The notes: generated by a model from the letters alone, not told the origin. 64,000 nucleotides of DNA from Streptomyces naganishii JCM 4654 (GCF_014650575.1 NZ_BMVF01000009.1:124001-188000); one strand, 5' to 3'; counted from the stretch's first letter, positions 50,341-59,061 are shown. Translations and numbers: made by a program.

Positions 50341-51304
50341 AGCGCAGCCGGTTCAGCGCCGCCTGGAAGGCGGCGGCGTGCCGGGCCTCGTCCGCGGCGG
50401 TGTTGCGGAAGTAGGCGGCGGCAGCGGTGTCACCGACGGCGCGCGCCTGCTTGGCGAACGCCGGGTAGATGCTGGTCGCCTCCGAGCGCTCCCCGGTGAT
50501 GGCCTTGTTCAGGTTCTTCCTCGTGGTGCCCACCCGTCCGGCCAGGACCGCCTCGCCGGCGAAGTGCTCGTGCAGCTCGACGGCGGCCGTGCCCTCCCAC
50601 AGGCGGGCCAGTGCGGTGTTCCCCGACTGCTTCGCCTTCGCCGCGAACAGCATGTACTTGGCGTAGGCGAGGGCTTCGCCGTGCATCGCGGTGTCCAGGT
50701 TGGCCTTCGTGCGGGCGGCGCGCACCTTCGGCAGCCCGGCGGGCACCGCGACCGTGCCGGCCGTGGGCGGCGCGGGGACGGCGCCGTGGCCGGTCGTCAC
50801 GGCGGTGAGTGCCTTGCGGAAGGCGGCGCGGTGGCGGCCCTCGTCCGCGGCGATCTCCGTGAACAGCGCGGCGGCTTTCGTGTCCCCGTCCCGCCGGGCC
50901 TGGGCGGCGAAGCCGCGGTACATGATCTGGTGCTCGTACGTCTCGCCCTTGATGGCCTGGCGCAGGTTGGCCGCGTTCGTGCCGACCAGGCCGGCCAGGG
51001 CGGCCGCCTCGTGCAGGTGCTCGTTCAGCTCGGTCCGCGCCGTGTTCCGGAAGAGCCGGGCGACGGCCGGGTGGCCCGCACCGGCGGCTTGGGTACCGAA
51101 GAGGCTGTAGGAGGCGTAGGCGAACGCCTCACCCTTCATCGCGGAGTTGAGGTTCGTGAGCGTCTGCGCGTGCAGCGCCCGGGCGGCTCGAACCTGCGGA
51201 CGGGGACCGGCCGGGGCGGCCAGGGCCAGGGCGGGGGCCGCTTGCGATGCGGCGGTCAGCGCGCACACACCGACCATGAACGTACGTATCGAGTGGCGGA
51301 ACAC
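50339..51304 (-). CDS. Secreted protein with two rubrerythrin/ferritin-like domains
   Basis: A 321-residue exported protein. After a signal peptide (hydrophobic MVGVCALTAASQAAPALALA, then AAPAGPRP) come two homologous four-helix bundles of about 130 residues. Each supplies the diiron-type ligand set: first copy MKGEAFAYASYSLF, TELNEHLHEAA, IKGETYEHQ and AADEGRHR; second MHGEALAYAKYMLF, AVELHEHFAGEA, ITGERSEA and AADEARHA. Rubrerythrin-like proteins detoxify peroxide or store iron, normally in the cytoplasm. The GTG at 51304 follows GGAGGAGGAG. It is divergent from a universal stress protein. Confidence 0.85.
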   Translation of the reverse strand: MFRHSIRTFMVGVCALTAASQAAPALALAAPAGPRPQVRAARALHAQTLTNLNSAMKGEAFAYASYSLFGTQAAGAGHPAVARLFRNTARTELNEHLHEAAALAGLVGTNAANLRQAIKGETYEHQIMYRGFAAQARRDGDTKAAALFTEIAADEGRHRAAFRKALTAVTTGHGAVPAPPTAGTVAVPAGLPKVRAARTKANLDTAMHGEALAYAKYMLFAAKAKQSGNTALARLWEGTAAVELHEHFAGEAVLAGRVGTTRKNLNKAITGERSEATSIYPAFAKQARAVGDTAAAAYFRNTAADEARHAAAFQAALNRLR

Positions 51305-51455
51305 GATCTCCTCCTCCGGGAGCCTCTTGGGCGACGGCACCCCTTCCTCATAGGACTCGTTCGGTCGCACCCGTGCCGTGTCTGCTGCGCCTTCCGGGTG
51401 ATGACCGAGCGTGTCCGCGGACGCGTACGGCACCGCTGTCCCGACGGTGCGGACA

Positions 51456-51469
51456 GGGCCGTTGGGCCC
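51456..51469. promoter_or_regulatory. DevR/OsdR-type box between rubrerythrin and USP genes
   Basis: GGGCCGTTGGGCCC fits the DosR/DevR pattern GGGNCNWWNGNCCC at every fixed position. It lies 77 bp before the universal stress protein start and 152 bp from the divergent rubrerythrin-like gene. DevR-type regulons of actinobacteria are rich in universal stress proteins, which supports the assignment. Confidence 0.5.
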
Positions 51470-51545
51470 GATGCGCCGCGCGGCACAGTGGCGGAGGATG
51501 GACGAGAGCCGGGCCGGTGCGGTCCGCCCGGCGAGGAGGCGCGGC

Positions 51546-52424
51546 ATGACCAAACCAGTCGTAGTGGGAGTCGACGGCTCACCGTCCAGCCTTGAGGCGG
51601 TCGAGACGGCGGCACGCGAGGCGATGCTGAGCGGGGTCGGACTGCGGCTGGTGCACGCCTTCGGGTGGCCGTCGATCCATCCACCGTCCGGTGGGCCGCC
51701 CTGGGACCCTGCCAGGGCGGGGGTGCGCGAGCTGGTGGACGGCACGCTGGCCGAGGCCGAACGACGGGCGCGCGAGGTCGCGCCGCGGGTGGACGTCACA
51801 CGAGAGGTCACCGTCGGCGAGCCGCTGATGGTGCTGGAGATCGAGTCGCGCACCGCCTCGCTCGTCGTGGTCGGCAGCCGCGGACTGGGCGCCTTCGGCA
51901 GCCTGCTGCTCGGTTCCACCGCCGTGCATCTGGCCGCGCACGGCCGTTGCCCGGTTCTGGTGGTGCGGGGCACTCCGAACCCGGACGGTCCCGTGCTGCT
52001 GGCGGTGGACGGCTCCCCGGCGGGCGAACGCGCTGTCGAGTTCGCCTTCGCCGAAGCGTCGGTGCGCGGTGCGGACCTGCTGGCCCTGCACGTGTGGAAC
52101 ACCTGGAGCGAACGGGCCTACGAGGGGCCGGGCGACCCGCTGAACATGGTGGTCGACATCGAGCGGCTCCGGGAGGAGGAGCAGCGCCTGCTGGACGAGA
52201 CCCTGTCGCCCTGGCAGGCGCGCTACCCCCAGGTCACGGTGGAGCGGCGCCTGGTGCGCGCCCGGATCCGCCTGGCGCTGATCGAGGCGAGTCACGGCGC
52301 GCAGCTGGTCGTGGCCGGTGCGCGCGGACGCGGCGGCTTCGCCGGTCTGCTGCTCGGCTCGGTCAGCCAGGCACTCCTGCACCACGCGCACTGCTCCGTC
52401 GCCGTCGTCCGCGGAAAGGAGTGA
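51546..52424 (+). CDS. Universal stress protein with two USP domains
   Basis: A 292-residue tandem universal stress protein. Each half begins with the nucleotide-binding strand (VVVGVDGSPSSLEAVE and VLLAVDGSPAGERAVE) and has a G-x2-G-x9-G-(S/T) ATP motif (GSRGLGAFGSLLLGST and GARGRGGFAGLLLGSV). Such proteins accumulate in hypoxia or stationary phase in Streptomyces and mycobacteria. The ATG at 51546 follows GAGGAGG. A DevR-type box lies upstream. Confidence 0.92.
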   Translation: MTKPVVVGVDGSPSSLEAVETAAREAMLSGVGLRLVHAFGWPSIHPPSGGPPWDPARAGVRELVDGTLAEAERRAREVAPRVDVTREVTVGEPLMVLEIESRTASLVVVGSRGLGAFGSLLLGSTAVHLAAHGRCPVLVVRGTPNPDGPVLLAVDGSPAGERAVEFAFAEASVRGADLLALHVWNTWSERAYEGPGDPLNMVVDIERLREEEQRLLDETLSPWQARYPQVTVERRLVRARIRLALIEASHGAQLVVAGARGRGGFAGLLLGSVSQALLHHAHCSVAVVRGKE

Positions 52425-52589
52425 TCACCGCCGTCCGCCCGTCGCGGCTTCGGCGCCGGCCGTCCCGGCCGGGGCTGCGGCGCTTCCGGGGAACGCGATG
52501 ATCGCCTTCAACGCGGCACGGCGCGCGGCGTATCCGGCCACGACGAGGCGCCGCTGGTCGTTCTTCGCGGTCTTGCTCTTCTTCGCCAT
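52425..52589 (-). pseudogene. rpsN: Truncated ribosomal protein S14 gene
   Basis: A 54-codon frame whose first 35 or so residues (MAKKSKTAKNDQRRLVV, AARRAALKAII) match the N-terminus of the longer, zinc-free S14 type, which normally has about 101 residues. After that it changes to Ala/Gly-rich sequence and stops one base after the convergent universal stress gene's stop. A strong GGAGGAAGG ribosome-binding site still precedes the ATG. It is either a decayed S14 copy or a small protein using the S14 start. Confidence 0.7.
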
Positions 52590-52783
52590 CAAACCTTCCT
52601 CCACGGACCCGGACGCGGGGCCACCGCGGCCCCGATGCCGATCGTGCCGACCGTCCTGACGCCCCGGCCGACAGCGGGAGTCGGACGGGGCGGTCTTCGC
52701 TCGGCAGCCCATAGCGCTTGCCCAGGACGCCGCAGTCGAAACGGCGCTTGCTCCGCGGGTGGGAACGGGAGGCGTGGGAGGCG

Positions 52784-53008
52784 TCACGCCCTGTACCGGT
52801 AGCGGATCCGGCCGCGGGTGAGGTCGTAGGGGCTGAGTTCCACGAGCACTCGGTCGTAGGGGAGGATCTTGATGCGGTTCTTCCGGATCTTCCCGCTGAT
52901 GTGGGCGAGCACCGTGTGCCCGTTCTGGAGCTCCACCTTGAAGGTGGCATTGCGCAGGCACTCGGTGACGGTGCCCTCGGCTTCCACGCCCCCTGCTGTT
53001 TTGGTCAT
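52784..53008 (-). CDS. infA: Translation initiation factor IF-1 (extra copy type)
   Basis: A 74-residue IF-1 with the OB-fold signature (GTVTECLRNATFKVELQNGHTVLAHISGK and RVLVELSPYDLTRGRIRYRYR). It sits alone instead of in the rpmJ-rpsM ribosomal operon where the housekeeping infA normally lies, so it is probably a second copy. A truncated S14 gene follows on the same strand, which points to an alternative ribosomal set. Confidence 0.9.
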   Translation of the reverse strand: MTKTAGGVEAEGTVTECLRNATFKVELQNGHTVLAHISGKIRKNRIKILPYDRVLVELSPYDLTRGRIRYRYRA

Positions 53009-53074
53009 GGTCTCTCACTACTCCCGTTCTGTGACGGCGAATTCGGTAGGAAACGGTCGCTCGGCGGGATGCTG

Positions 53075-53115
53075 CCGCACGGCGTGACGGCGTGACGGCG
53101 TGACCGCGTGACGGC
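53075..53115. repeat. Short tandem CGTGACGG repeats
   Basis: About four head-to-tail copies of GCGTGACGG/GCGTGACCG fill the gap between the GNAT and IF-1 genes. The unit is 9 bp. Confidence 0.6.
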
Positions 53116-53118
53116 GCG

Positions 53119-53916
53119 TCAGCGGCGGACGAGTTCCAGGGTGCAGGCCGCGCGCCGGGCGCCGCTGCTCTCGAACAGGGCGGTGGCCGCCGCGTTGGAC
53201 TCGTCCACCTCGGCCCATGCCGAAGCGGTCCCGGACATGTGAAGCGAACCCAGGGCGTGGGCCAGCAGCGCCCGGGCGATGCCGCGGCGCTGTCTGTCTG
53301 CCCGGACGGCGATCAGCCCGATCCGTGGCTGCCGGGTCAGCGGGGCCACTCGGACGAGGCCCACGTACTCGTGCCCGTGCCTTGCCACCGCGTGCTTCGA
53401 CGGGTCGAGCACGGTGGTCCCCGCCGGGCGGGGCAGCACCTCGGCCGGCATCGTCCGCCATCCCACGGTGGCCTCGACCTCGTCGCGGACGACGCGGTCC
53501 AGGGCACGCAGCGGTTCTTCCTCCGCCTCACCGGCGGCCACGACCGTCACGCCGGACGGGGGCCGTACCGAGGCGAGCCCGGTGGTCCGAGGGTCGGTCG
53601 GCACGAGGTAGCCCCACTCGCGGCGTGCGGTGGTGAAGCCGGCCCGCTCCCAGGCGGACCTCGAGTCGTGGTCGGTCTCGTCGACAAGGGTGTACAGCGG
53701 TGTGGACAGGTCCGTCAGCATCGCGTCGGCGACGCGGTCGAAGACCGCGCCGTGCCACGCGTCGACGCTCACGAAGAGCCGCCCGTCCGGCCGGCGCGAA
53801 GCGACGCCGCGGCCGACCGTCAGGTCGTCCTCCACGGCGTGCCATTGCGTTGGCGAGACCCGCGTGACCACGACCGGATGGTTGTCCGTGCCCGGAGTGG
53901 GCTGCACGAAGTTCAT
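53119..53916 (-). CDS. GNAT-family acetyltransferase under a leader-peptide attenuator
   Basis: A 265-residue acetyltransferase. The C-terminal half is a classical GNAT domain with the acetyl-CoA loop IGLIAVRADRQRRGIARALLAHALG and the final NAAATALFESSGARR strand; the N-terminal half is a second, degenerate GNAT-like fold (SVDAWHGAVFDRVADAML, ARREWGYLVP). Its substrate is unknown. The ribosome-binding site GAGAGG is engaged in a predicted stem with bases after a 17-codon upstream frame. Together with the WblC-like promoter, this suggests an antibiotic-inducible acetyltransferase comparable to mycobacterial Eis, but that is inference. Confidence 0.82.
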   Translation of the reverse strand: MNFVQPTPGTDNHPVVVTRVSPTQWHAVEDDLTVGRGVASRRPDGRLFVSVDAWHGAVFDRVADAMLTDLSTPLYTLVDETDHDSRSAWERAGFTTARREWGYLVPTDPRTTGLASVRPPSGVTVVAAGEAEEEPLRALDRVVRDEVEATVGWRTMPAEVLPRPAGTTVLDPSKHAVARHGHEYVGLVRVAPLTRQPRIGLIAVRADRQRRGIARALLAHALGSLHMSGTASAWAEVDESNAAATALFESSGARRAACTLELVRR

Positions 53917-53966
53917 AGGTGTTGCCTCTCAGGAGTGCCAAGTCCGAGGCGCTCCCGGCGACACCT
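53917..53966 (-). promoter_or_regulatory. RBS-sequestering nested stem before the GNAT gene
   Basis: Plus-strand arms AGGTGT (53917-53922) with ACACCT (53961-53966), and GCCTC (53924-53928) with GAGGC (53946-53950), form nested stems. On the mRNA the start-proximal side of this stem covers the GAGAGGC ribosome-binding site and the bases up to the ATG at 53916. Confidence 0.6.
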
Positions 53967-53969
53967 GCG

Positions 53970-54023
53970 TCAGCCGCCCACCGTGACGACATGGGGGAGC
54001 ACCCACATGGATACAGCCTTCAT
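53970..54023 (-). CDS. 17-residue leader peptide upstream of the GNAT gene
   Basis: A short frame reading MKAVSMWVLPHVVTVGG with a perfect AGGAGGT ribosome-binding site seven bases upstream of its ATG. Its stop lies 53 bases before the acetyltransferase start, and the stem covering the downstream ribosome-binding site begins directly after the stop. Ribosome stalling on this peptide would free the downstream site, as in inducible antibiotic-resistance genes. It is too short for any homology argument. Confidence 0.65.
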   Translation of the reverse strand: MKAVSMWVLPHVVTVGG

Positions 54024-54060
54024 GGGTCTCACCTCCTCGCGTTCTCCCACGGCTCCCCAG

Positions 54061-54097
54061 ACGCTACCAGCGGCGGCCGGCCGGCCCAACGCATTTG
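54061..54097 (-). promoter_or_regulatory. WblC/WhiB7-type promoter of the leader-GNAT unit
   Basis: On the minus strand TTGGGC, a 17-bp spacer, then TAGCGT form a good -35/-10 pair, with AT-rich CAAAT positioned three bases before the -35. That AT-rich element at that distance is the feature of WhiB7/WblC-dependent promoters. Transcription would start about 30 bp before the leader peptide. Confidence 0.5.
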
Positions 54098-54558
54098 TCC
54101 GGGGCCCCCGGTGAGGGATCGCAGCCGTCCCTCACGTGACGCGTACCACAGCGCTGCTCCGGAACTCGGCCCTCGGCGGCCCCGACTCCTGATGCGGTAC
54201 GGCGCGATCCGGCCGACACCGTACGACGTGATGGACTGGACCGACAGGCGCGTGGACCACGCCGTGGCACTCCGCCGCCGTGCGCCGCGGCGACGGCACG
54301 TGGACCCTCATGCCCAGGGCCGAAGCCGCTCGGACGGGCCGACTGGTGCGCCAAGGCGGCAGAGACAGCCACTTCGAGCAGGACCGGGCGGCCCCATTGT
54401 TGACGTGTCCTTGACCGCTTCCTGACCGCTTCCTCCCACTCGGACCGCACAACGCGGCGTTAGGCTCGCCGGGCGACTTTTGTCCCGGCGCCACCGGGAC
54501 CGTACCTGCGCCAGCACAGCCCAAGACGAACCGTCATCGCGGAGTTGGGGGAATCGCC
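54098..54558. other. Intergenic region upstream of a secreted Asp-box protein
   Basis: No gene with clear homology was found. Features seen are a TGACCGCTTCC pair of direct repeats near 54411-54432 and a 7-bp inverted repeat GTCCCGG-N5-CCGGGAC (54482-54500) 58 bp upstream of the next start. A plus-strand frame over 54180-54420 lacks a recognised domain. Confidence 0.4.
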
Positions 54559-56133
54559 ATGCGCACCCGTACAAGAGCGTCTCTCGTGGCCACCGCCGCT
54601 GCGTTCCTGCTCGTCACCACGGTGGGCAGTTCCGCGGCGTCGAGTGACAGCGGGCCCGTCCACCTGGTCTCGCCCGGTGATCCTTACGCCGCCTGTGACA
54701 TCGGCGGGGACGGGACGGGCACCAACTACCCGTCCGCCGAGGACGAGCCGTACGTCACCGTCTCCCCGCGCGACCCGCGCAACGCGGTCGGTATCTTCCA
54801 GCAGGACCGCTGGTCCAACGGTGGCGCCCGGGGCCTGACCGCCACCTGGACCCGCGACGGCCGGCACTTCACCGAGACCCCGCTCCCGTTCTCGCAATGC
54901 GCCCCGGGCGGGCTGAACTACCAGCGGGCCTCGGACGGCTGGGTGAGCACCGGGCCCGACGGCACGGTCTACGCCAGCGGGCTGGTGTTCGACGCGACCG
55001 ACGCACGCAACGGCGTGGCCGCCTCGACGTCGTACGACGGCGGACGCACCTGGACCCACACGACCCGTCTGATCGACGACACGCAAGCCCGGTTCACCGA
55101 CGACAAGAACGCCGTCACCGCCGACCCCGTCCACCCCGGCGTCGCCTACCAGGTCTGGGACCGCATCGACGAGGACGACTCCGCCAAGGTCTACGACGGA
55201 CCCGCCTACATCTCCGTCACCCGCGACGGCGGCCGGCACTGGTCCCCGGCCCGCCCGTTCGTGGACACCTCCGTCGTCCCGCACTCACAGACCATCGGCA
55301 ACGTCGTCGTCGTGGACCCGCGCACCGACACCCTCTACGACGTCTTCGACTGGCAGACGTACGACATCGACTACTCCACCGGCACGTTCACGCCCACCGA
55401 CCTGCACTTCGCCGTCGTGAAGTCGACCGACCAGGGGCGCTCCTGGAGCAAGCCGGTCACCATCGCCAAGGACACGGCCGTACCCGAGGTCGATCCCAAC
55501 GCGCCCACCGATGCGGCCAAGTCCCTGCGGGCGGGCGGCGACCTGCCGAGCGTGGCCATCGACCCGCACACCGGTGAGCTGTACGTCGCCTACGAGGGCT
55601 CGGACTTCAGCGGCGGCGCCCACGACTCCGCGGAACTGGTCCACTCCGTCGACGGCGGGCGGACCTGGTCGGCGCCGAAGAGGGTGAACACCGTCGCCTC
55701 CGCGCCCGCGTTCACGCCGTCCATCAGCGTGGACGCACGGGGCACGGTGTCGGTCACCTACTACGACCTGCGCTACCTCGCTGCCGGGAACACCACCACC
55801 CTCCCCACCGCCGCCTGGCTCGTCTCCCTGCCGCGTGGTGCGACAGGATGCGCCACCGAGCGTCGCGTCTCCCGCGTCTTCGACTGGCTCCAAGCCCCTT
55901 ACGCCGGGGGCCACTTCCTGGGCGACTACGAGGGCCTCGCCACGGACGGCCGCTCCGCCGTACGGCCGCTCTTCGTCGAGACCAACGCCGACGCGCCGCA
56001 GGACTCCACGGACGCCTACAGCGGCGTGTTCCCCACCGGGATCCACTACGGACCCTCCGCCGAGGCCACGGCCACAGCCCCGTCGCGCGCCGCGGTGACG
56101 CCGGGAGCCCGGCCGCACCGGCTCGTCCGGTGA
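54559..56133 (+). CDS. Secreted sialidase-fold (Asp-box) protein
   Basis: A 524-residue exported beta-propeller. After a signal peptide (to about residue 26, ending SSAAS) the protein contains several Asp-box S/T-x-D-x-G-x-x-W motifs: TSYDGGRTWTH, VTRDGGRHWSP, KSTDQGRSWSK and HSVDGGRTWSA. The catalytic arginine triad of true sialidases cannot be confirmed by eye, so a binding or different hydrolase role is possible. The ATG at 54559 is preceded by GGGGGAA. Confidence 0.85.
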   Translation: MRTRTRASLVATAAAFLLVTTVGSSAASSDSGPVHLVSPGDPYAACDIGGDGTGTNYPSAEDEPYVTVSPRDPRNAVGIFQQDRWSNGGARGLTATWTRDGRHFTETPLPFSQCAPGGLNYQRASDGWVSTGPDGTVYASGLVFDATDARNGVAASTSYDGGRTWTHTTRLIDDTQARFTDDKNAVTADPVHPGVAYQVWDRIDEDDSAKVYDGPAYISVTRDGGRHWSPARPFVDTSVVPHSQTIGNVVVVDPRTDTLYDVFDWQTYDIDYSTGTFTPTDLHFAVVKSTDQGRSWSKPVTIAKDTAVPEVDPNAPTDAAKSLRAGGDLPSVAIDPHTGELYVAYEGSDFSGGAHDSAELVHSVDGGRTWSAPKRVNTVASAPAFTPSISVDARGTVSVTYYDLRYLAAGNTTTLPTAAWLVSLPRGATGCATERRVSRVFDWLQAPYAGGHFLGDYEGLATDGRSAVRPLFVETNADAPQDSTDAYSGVFPTGIHYGPSAEATATAPSRAAVTPGARPHRLVR

Positions 56134-56304
56134 CCGACGGGGTCACTCAAAGAGCCTGCGGCCTGCGGAACTTGGGGTTCATGTGAGGCGCAAGGTAAAC
56201 AACCCACCATTTTTCCCCTGAGCCCTTTGTGTGACTGTTGTGGGCACGCCAAGATCCCTCTGCACCGGGACACCCCCATATGCCCGGTGCAGGGAGGAGA
56301 GGGC

Positions 56305-58977
56305 ATGTTGCCCCCGAAGCACCACCGACGGTTCATAACCTGCACCGTCGTAGCGGCCGCGTTCGGACTGGTAAGCACCCAGTCGTTCGCCGCGTCGAAC
56401 AACACCAGACCCCGGCCCTGGCAGGCACGCCACCAGGCCGCCGTGGGCCGGCAGCACATCAAGGCGGTCCACGCGGGCCAGGGAGCGTCCGCGTTCGCCG
56501 CGGAGGGCGACGACGGCGGGGCCGACGAGGCGGAGAACTCCGCCGAGGCGACGGCCCAGTTCACCGAGGCCCGCACCGCCCCCGGCGTGGTCGCGCCCGG
56601 CGCCTACGGGGCGGCCTGGCAGCAGTTGCAGTCGATGAAGCACACGAGCGGCGGCTGGGGCCACGTCACCAAGAAGGCGTACGACTCCGACGACCCCCGC
56701 TACCGCGATGTGAACTCCAACTCCAGCGGCGGCTCGGGCGACGTCACCGGCCGGATCACCGGAATCGCCGCCGACGACCACGGCTATGTGTACGCGGGCG
56801 GCGCCAACGGCGGCGTCTTCCGCTCCACGACCGGCGGCGGGCACTGGAAGCCCATCTCCGACAAGCTGCCCTCCCTGTCCACGGGCACCCTCGCCCTGGA
56901 CGGCCAGAAGCGGCTCTGGTACGCCACGGGCGAGTCCAACACCGGGGCGACGTCTTTCGTGGGGACGGGCGTGTACGTTCTGAAGGACCCGCGCCACGGG
57001 CAGTTCCAGCCAGGCGACCGCGTGGGCGGCGCGGAACTGGAGTCCACCGTCATCCACGCCCTGCGCTTCGCCGGCACCAAGGTGTGGGCGGCCACCAGCA
57101 CCGGCGTCTGGTCGCACTCGACGACCACCCTTTCCGGGCCGTGGAAGCACGAGTTCGCCCCCAACCCGGACTATCTGCCGGGTGGTTCGAAGGCGGACGA
57201 CCCGAGCGCGCCGTACAAGAACATCGCCAACGACATCGCCGTGGACCCGAAGGACCCGAACAAGGTCCTCCTCGCGGTCGGCTGGCGCGGTGGCGACACC
57301 TACAACGGGCTCTACGCCAAGCAGGACGACGGCGGCTGGAAGCCGGTCAGCGGCCTCGGCGACCTGCCGACCAGCAGTGACGACGTCGGCAACATGACGT
57401 TCGCGGCGGCGGCGGACGGTTCGCGCCTGTACGCCATCGACCAGTCGCCGGCGCAGATGGCCGCCAACCCGGACAGCGGGCTGAAGGGCGTCTACGTGTC
57501 GAAGAACGGCTCGCCGTTCGGCCCGTGGACGCTGATCGCGGACTACACCAAGCTGAAGGCGTCCGGCTCCGCCCTGCAGGGCGCGGGCTACATGCCCGGC
57601 GTCCAGGCCTGGTACAACCAGTTCCTCCAGGTCGACCCGGCCAACGCCGACCACGTCTACCTGGGTCTCGAAGAGGTGTTCGAGACCAAGAACGGCGGCC
57701 AGAGCTGGACGGTGCCGGGCCCGTACTGGAACTTCCCCTTCCCCTGCTGGAGCATCGACCCGTCCAAGCAGACCGGCGACTGTTCGCCCACGACCCACTC
57801 CGACCAGCACGCCGTCGCGGTCGGCAGCTACAAGGGCAGGACGTGGGCGTACGTCGGCAACGACGGCGGCATCTACCGGCGTCCGCTGAACGGCGCGGTC
57901 GACTCGGGCGGTCACGCCAAGGACTGGCAGTCCCTGAACGACGGCACCCTGGACACCCTGCAGTACTACTCGGTGGGCGTCGGCAAGGACCTGACCTACG
58001 GCGGCGTCTCGGTGACCGGCGGCCTGCAGGACAACGGCCAGTCGATCCTGCGCGGCCGTGACAAGGTCATGGGCTCCAACTTCGGCGGCGACGGCGGCGA
58101 CACCATCACGGACCCCGCCAACGGCTGCAACATCGCCGAGGAATACGTCTACCTGGACATGTGGGTGACCCAGAACTGCGGTGTCAACGACGGTTCCTGG
58201 TCGACGGACCCGACCAAGGCCACCGAGTACGAGGTCGCCCCGCCCGACAAGGACCAGGGCGGCGCCGGCGCCCGCTTCATCGCCCCGATCAGCGCCGACG
58301 CCAAGAACACCAACACCTGGATCGCCGGCGGCCGGCACGTGTGGGTGAACACCAAGGGCTTCGCGATCCGCTCCGGCAAGGAGTGGGCCAACGCCTACGA
58401 CCTCGGCGAGGGCCACACGGCCACGGCCGTCGCGTCCTCCGGAGGCACGGTCTACGTCGGCTGGTGCGGCCCCTGCAACAACCAGGGCTTCACCCGCGGC
58501 ATCGCGGTCGGCAACGCCGACGGCACCGGCTGGCACCAGCTGAACCTGCCCGTCGACGGCACCCTCCCGAACCGCTACGTCTCCGGCTTCGAGATCGACC
58601 CGGCCGACGCCCAGCACGTGTACGTGGCGATCAACGGCTTCTCCCGCCGGTTCACCGAGGGCCCGGGCGCCGGGGTCGGCCACGTCTTCGAGTCCAGGGA
58701 CGGCGGTGCGAGCTGGACGGACATCTCGGCCAACCTGCCCGACGTCCCCGCCGACACGGTCAAGCTCCTGCCGAACGGCGGCCTCGCCCTCGGCACCGAC
58801 CTGGCCACCTTCTACCGCCCCGCCGGCGCCACGAAGTGGCTGGTCCTCGGCCACAACCTGCCCACCACGGCCGTGATGCAGCTGCGCCTCGGCCCGGACG
58901 GCAAGCTGTACGCCGCCACGCACGGCCGCGGCATCTGGTCCTTCGACGCACGGCGCCTCAAGGGCCGCAAGGACTGA
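56305..58977 (+). CDS. Large secreted beta-propeller protein (BNR/VPS10-like)
   Basis: An 890-residue exported protein. The signal peptide (VVAAAFGLVSTQSFAAS) is followed by an acidic linker and a series of propeller blades with motifs such as FRSTTGGGHWKPI, FETKNGGQSWTVPG and FESRDGGASWTDI; YAATHGRGIWSF at the end closes the propeller in the way seen in glycosyl-hydrolase-like BNR proteins. Several paired cysteines (PCWSIDPSKQTGDC, GCNIAEE, WCGPCNN) suggest disulfides. The ATG at 56305 follows GGAGGAGAGG. The substrate is unknown. Confidence 0.85.
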   Translation: MLPPKHHRRFITCTVVAAAFGLVSTQSFAASNNTRPRPWQARHQAAVGRQHIKAVHAGQGASAFAAEGDDGGADEAENSAEATAQFTEARTAPGVVAPGAYGAAWQQLQSMKHTSGGWGHVTKKAYDSDDPRYRDVNSNSSGGSGDVTGRITGIAADDHGYVYAGGANGGVFRSTTGGGHWKPISDKLPSLSTGTLALDGQKRLWYATGESNTGATSFVGTGVYVLKDPRHGQFQPGDRVGGAELESTVIHALRFAGTKVWAATSTGVWSHSTTTLSGPWKHEFAPNPDYLPGGSKADDPSAPYKNIANDIAVDPKDPNKVLLAVGWRGGDTYNGLYAKQDDGGWKPVSGLGDLPTSSDDVGNMTFAAAADGSRLYAIDQSPAQMAANPDSGLKGVYVSKNGSPFGPWTLIADYTKLKASGSALQGAGYMPGVQAWYNQFLQVDPANADHVYLGLEEVFETKNGGQSWTVPGPYWNFPFPCWSIDPSKQTGDCSPTTHSDQHAVAVGSYKGRTWAYVGNDGGIYRRPLNGAVDSGGHAKDWQSLNDGTLDTLQYYSVGVGKDLTYGGVSVTGGLQDNGQSILRGRDKVMGSNFGGDGGDTITDPANGCNIAEEYVYLDMWVTQNCGVNDGSWSTDPTKATEYEVAPPDKDQGGAGARFIAPISADAKNTNTWIAGGRHVWVNTKGFAIRSGKEWANAYDLGEGHTATAVASSGGTVYVGWCGPCNNQGFTRGIAVGNADGTGWHQLNLPVDGTLPNRYVSGFEIDPADAQHVYVAINGFSRRFTEGPGAGVGHVFESRDGGASWTDISANLPDVPADTVKLLPNGGLALGTDLATFYRPAGATKWLVLGHNLPTTAVMQLRLGPDGKLYAATHGRGIWSFDARRLKGRKD

Positions 58978-59007
58978 TCACCGCTCCGTACGGCCCCGCC
59001 GCATGAC

Positions 59008-59049
59008 GACGGCCGGTGCGAACCCCGTTCCCGGGGCGCACCGGCCGTC
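59008..59049. terminator. Bidirectional terminator between convergent genes
   Basis: GACGGCCGGTGCG (59008-59020) and CGCACCGGCCGTC (59037-59049) form a perfect 13-bp stem, with a second CCCCG/CGGGG stem in the loop. It lies between two convergent stops and can serve both. Confidence 0.85.
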
Positions 59050-59061
59050 CGGCGTCCGGCT

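Noticed and set aside
54181..54425. Possible small gene upstream of the Asp-box protein
   Set aside because: Two overlapping frames are open, neither shows a domain, ribosome-binding site or consistent coding character.
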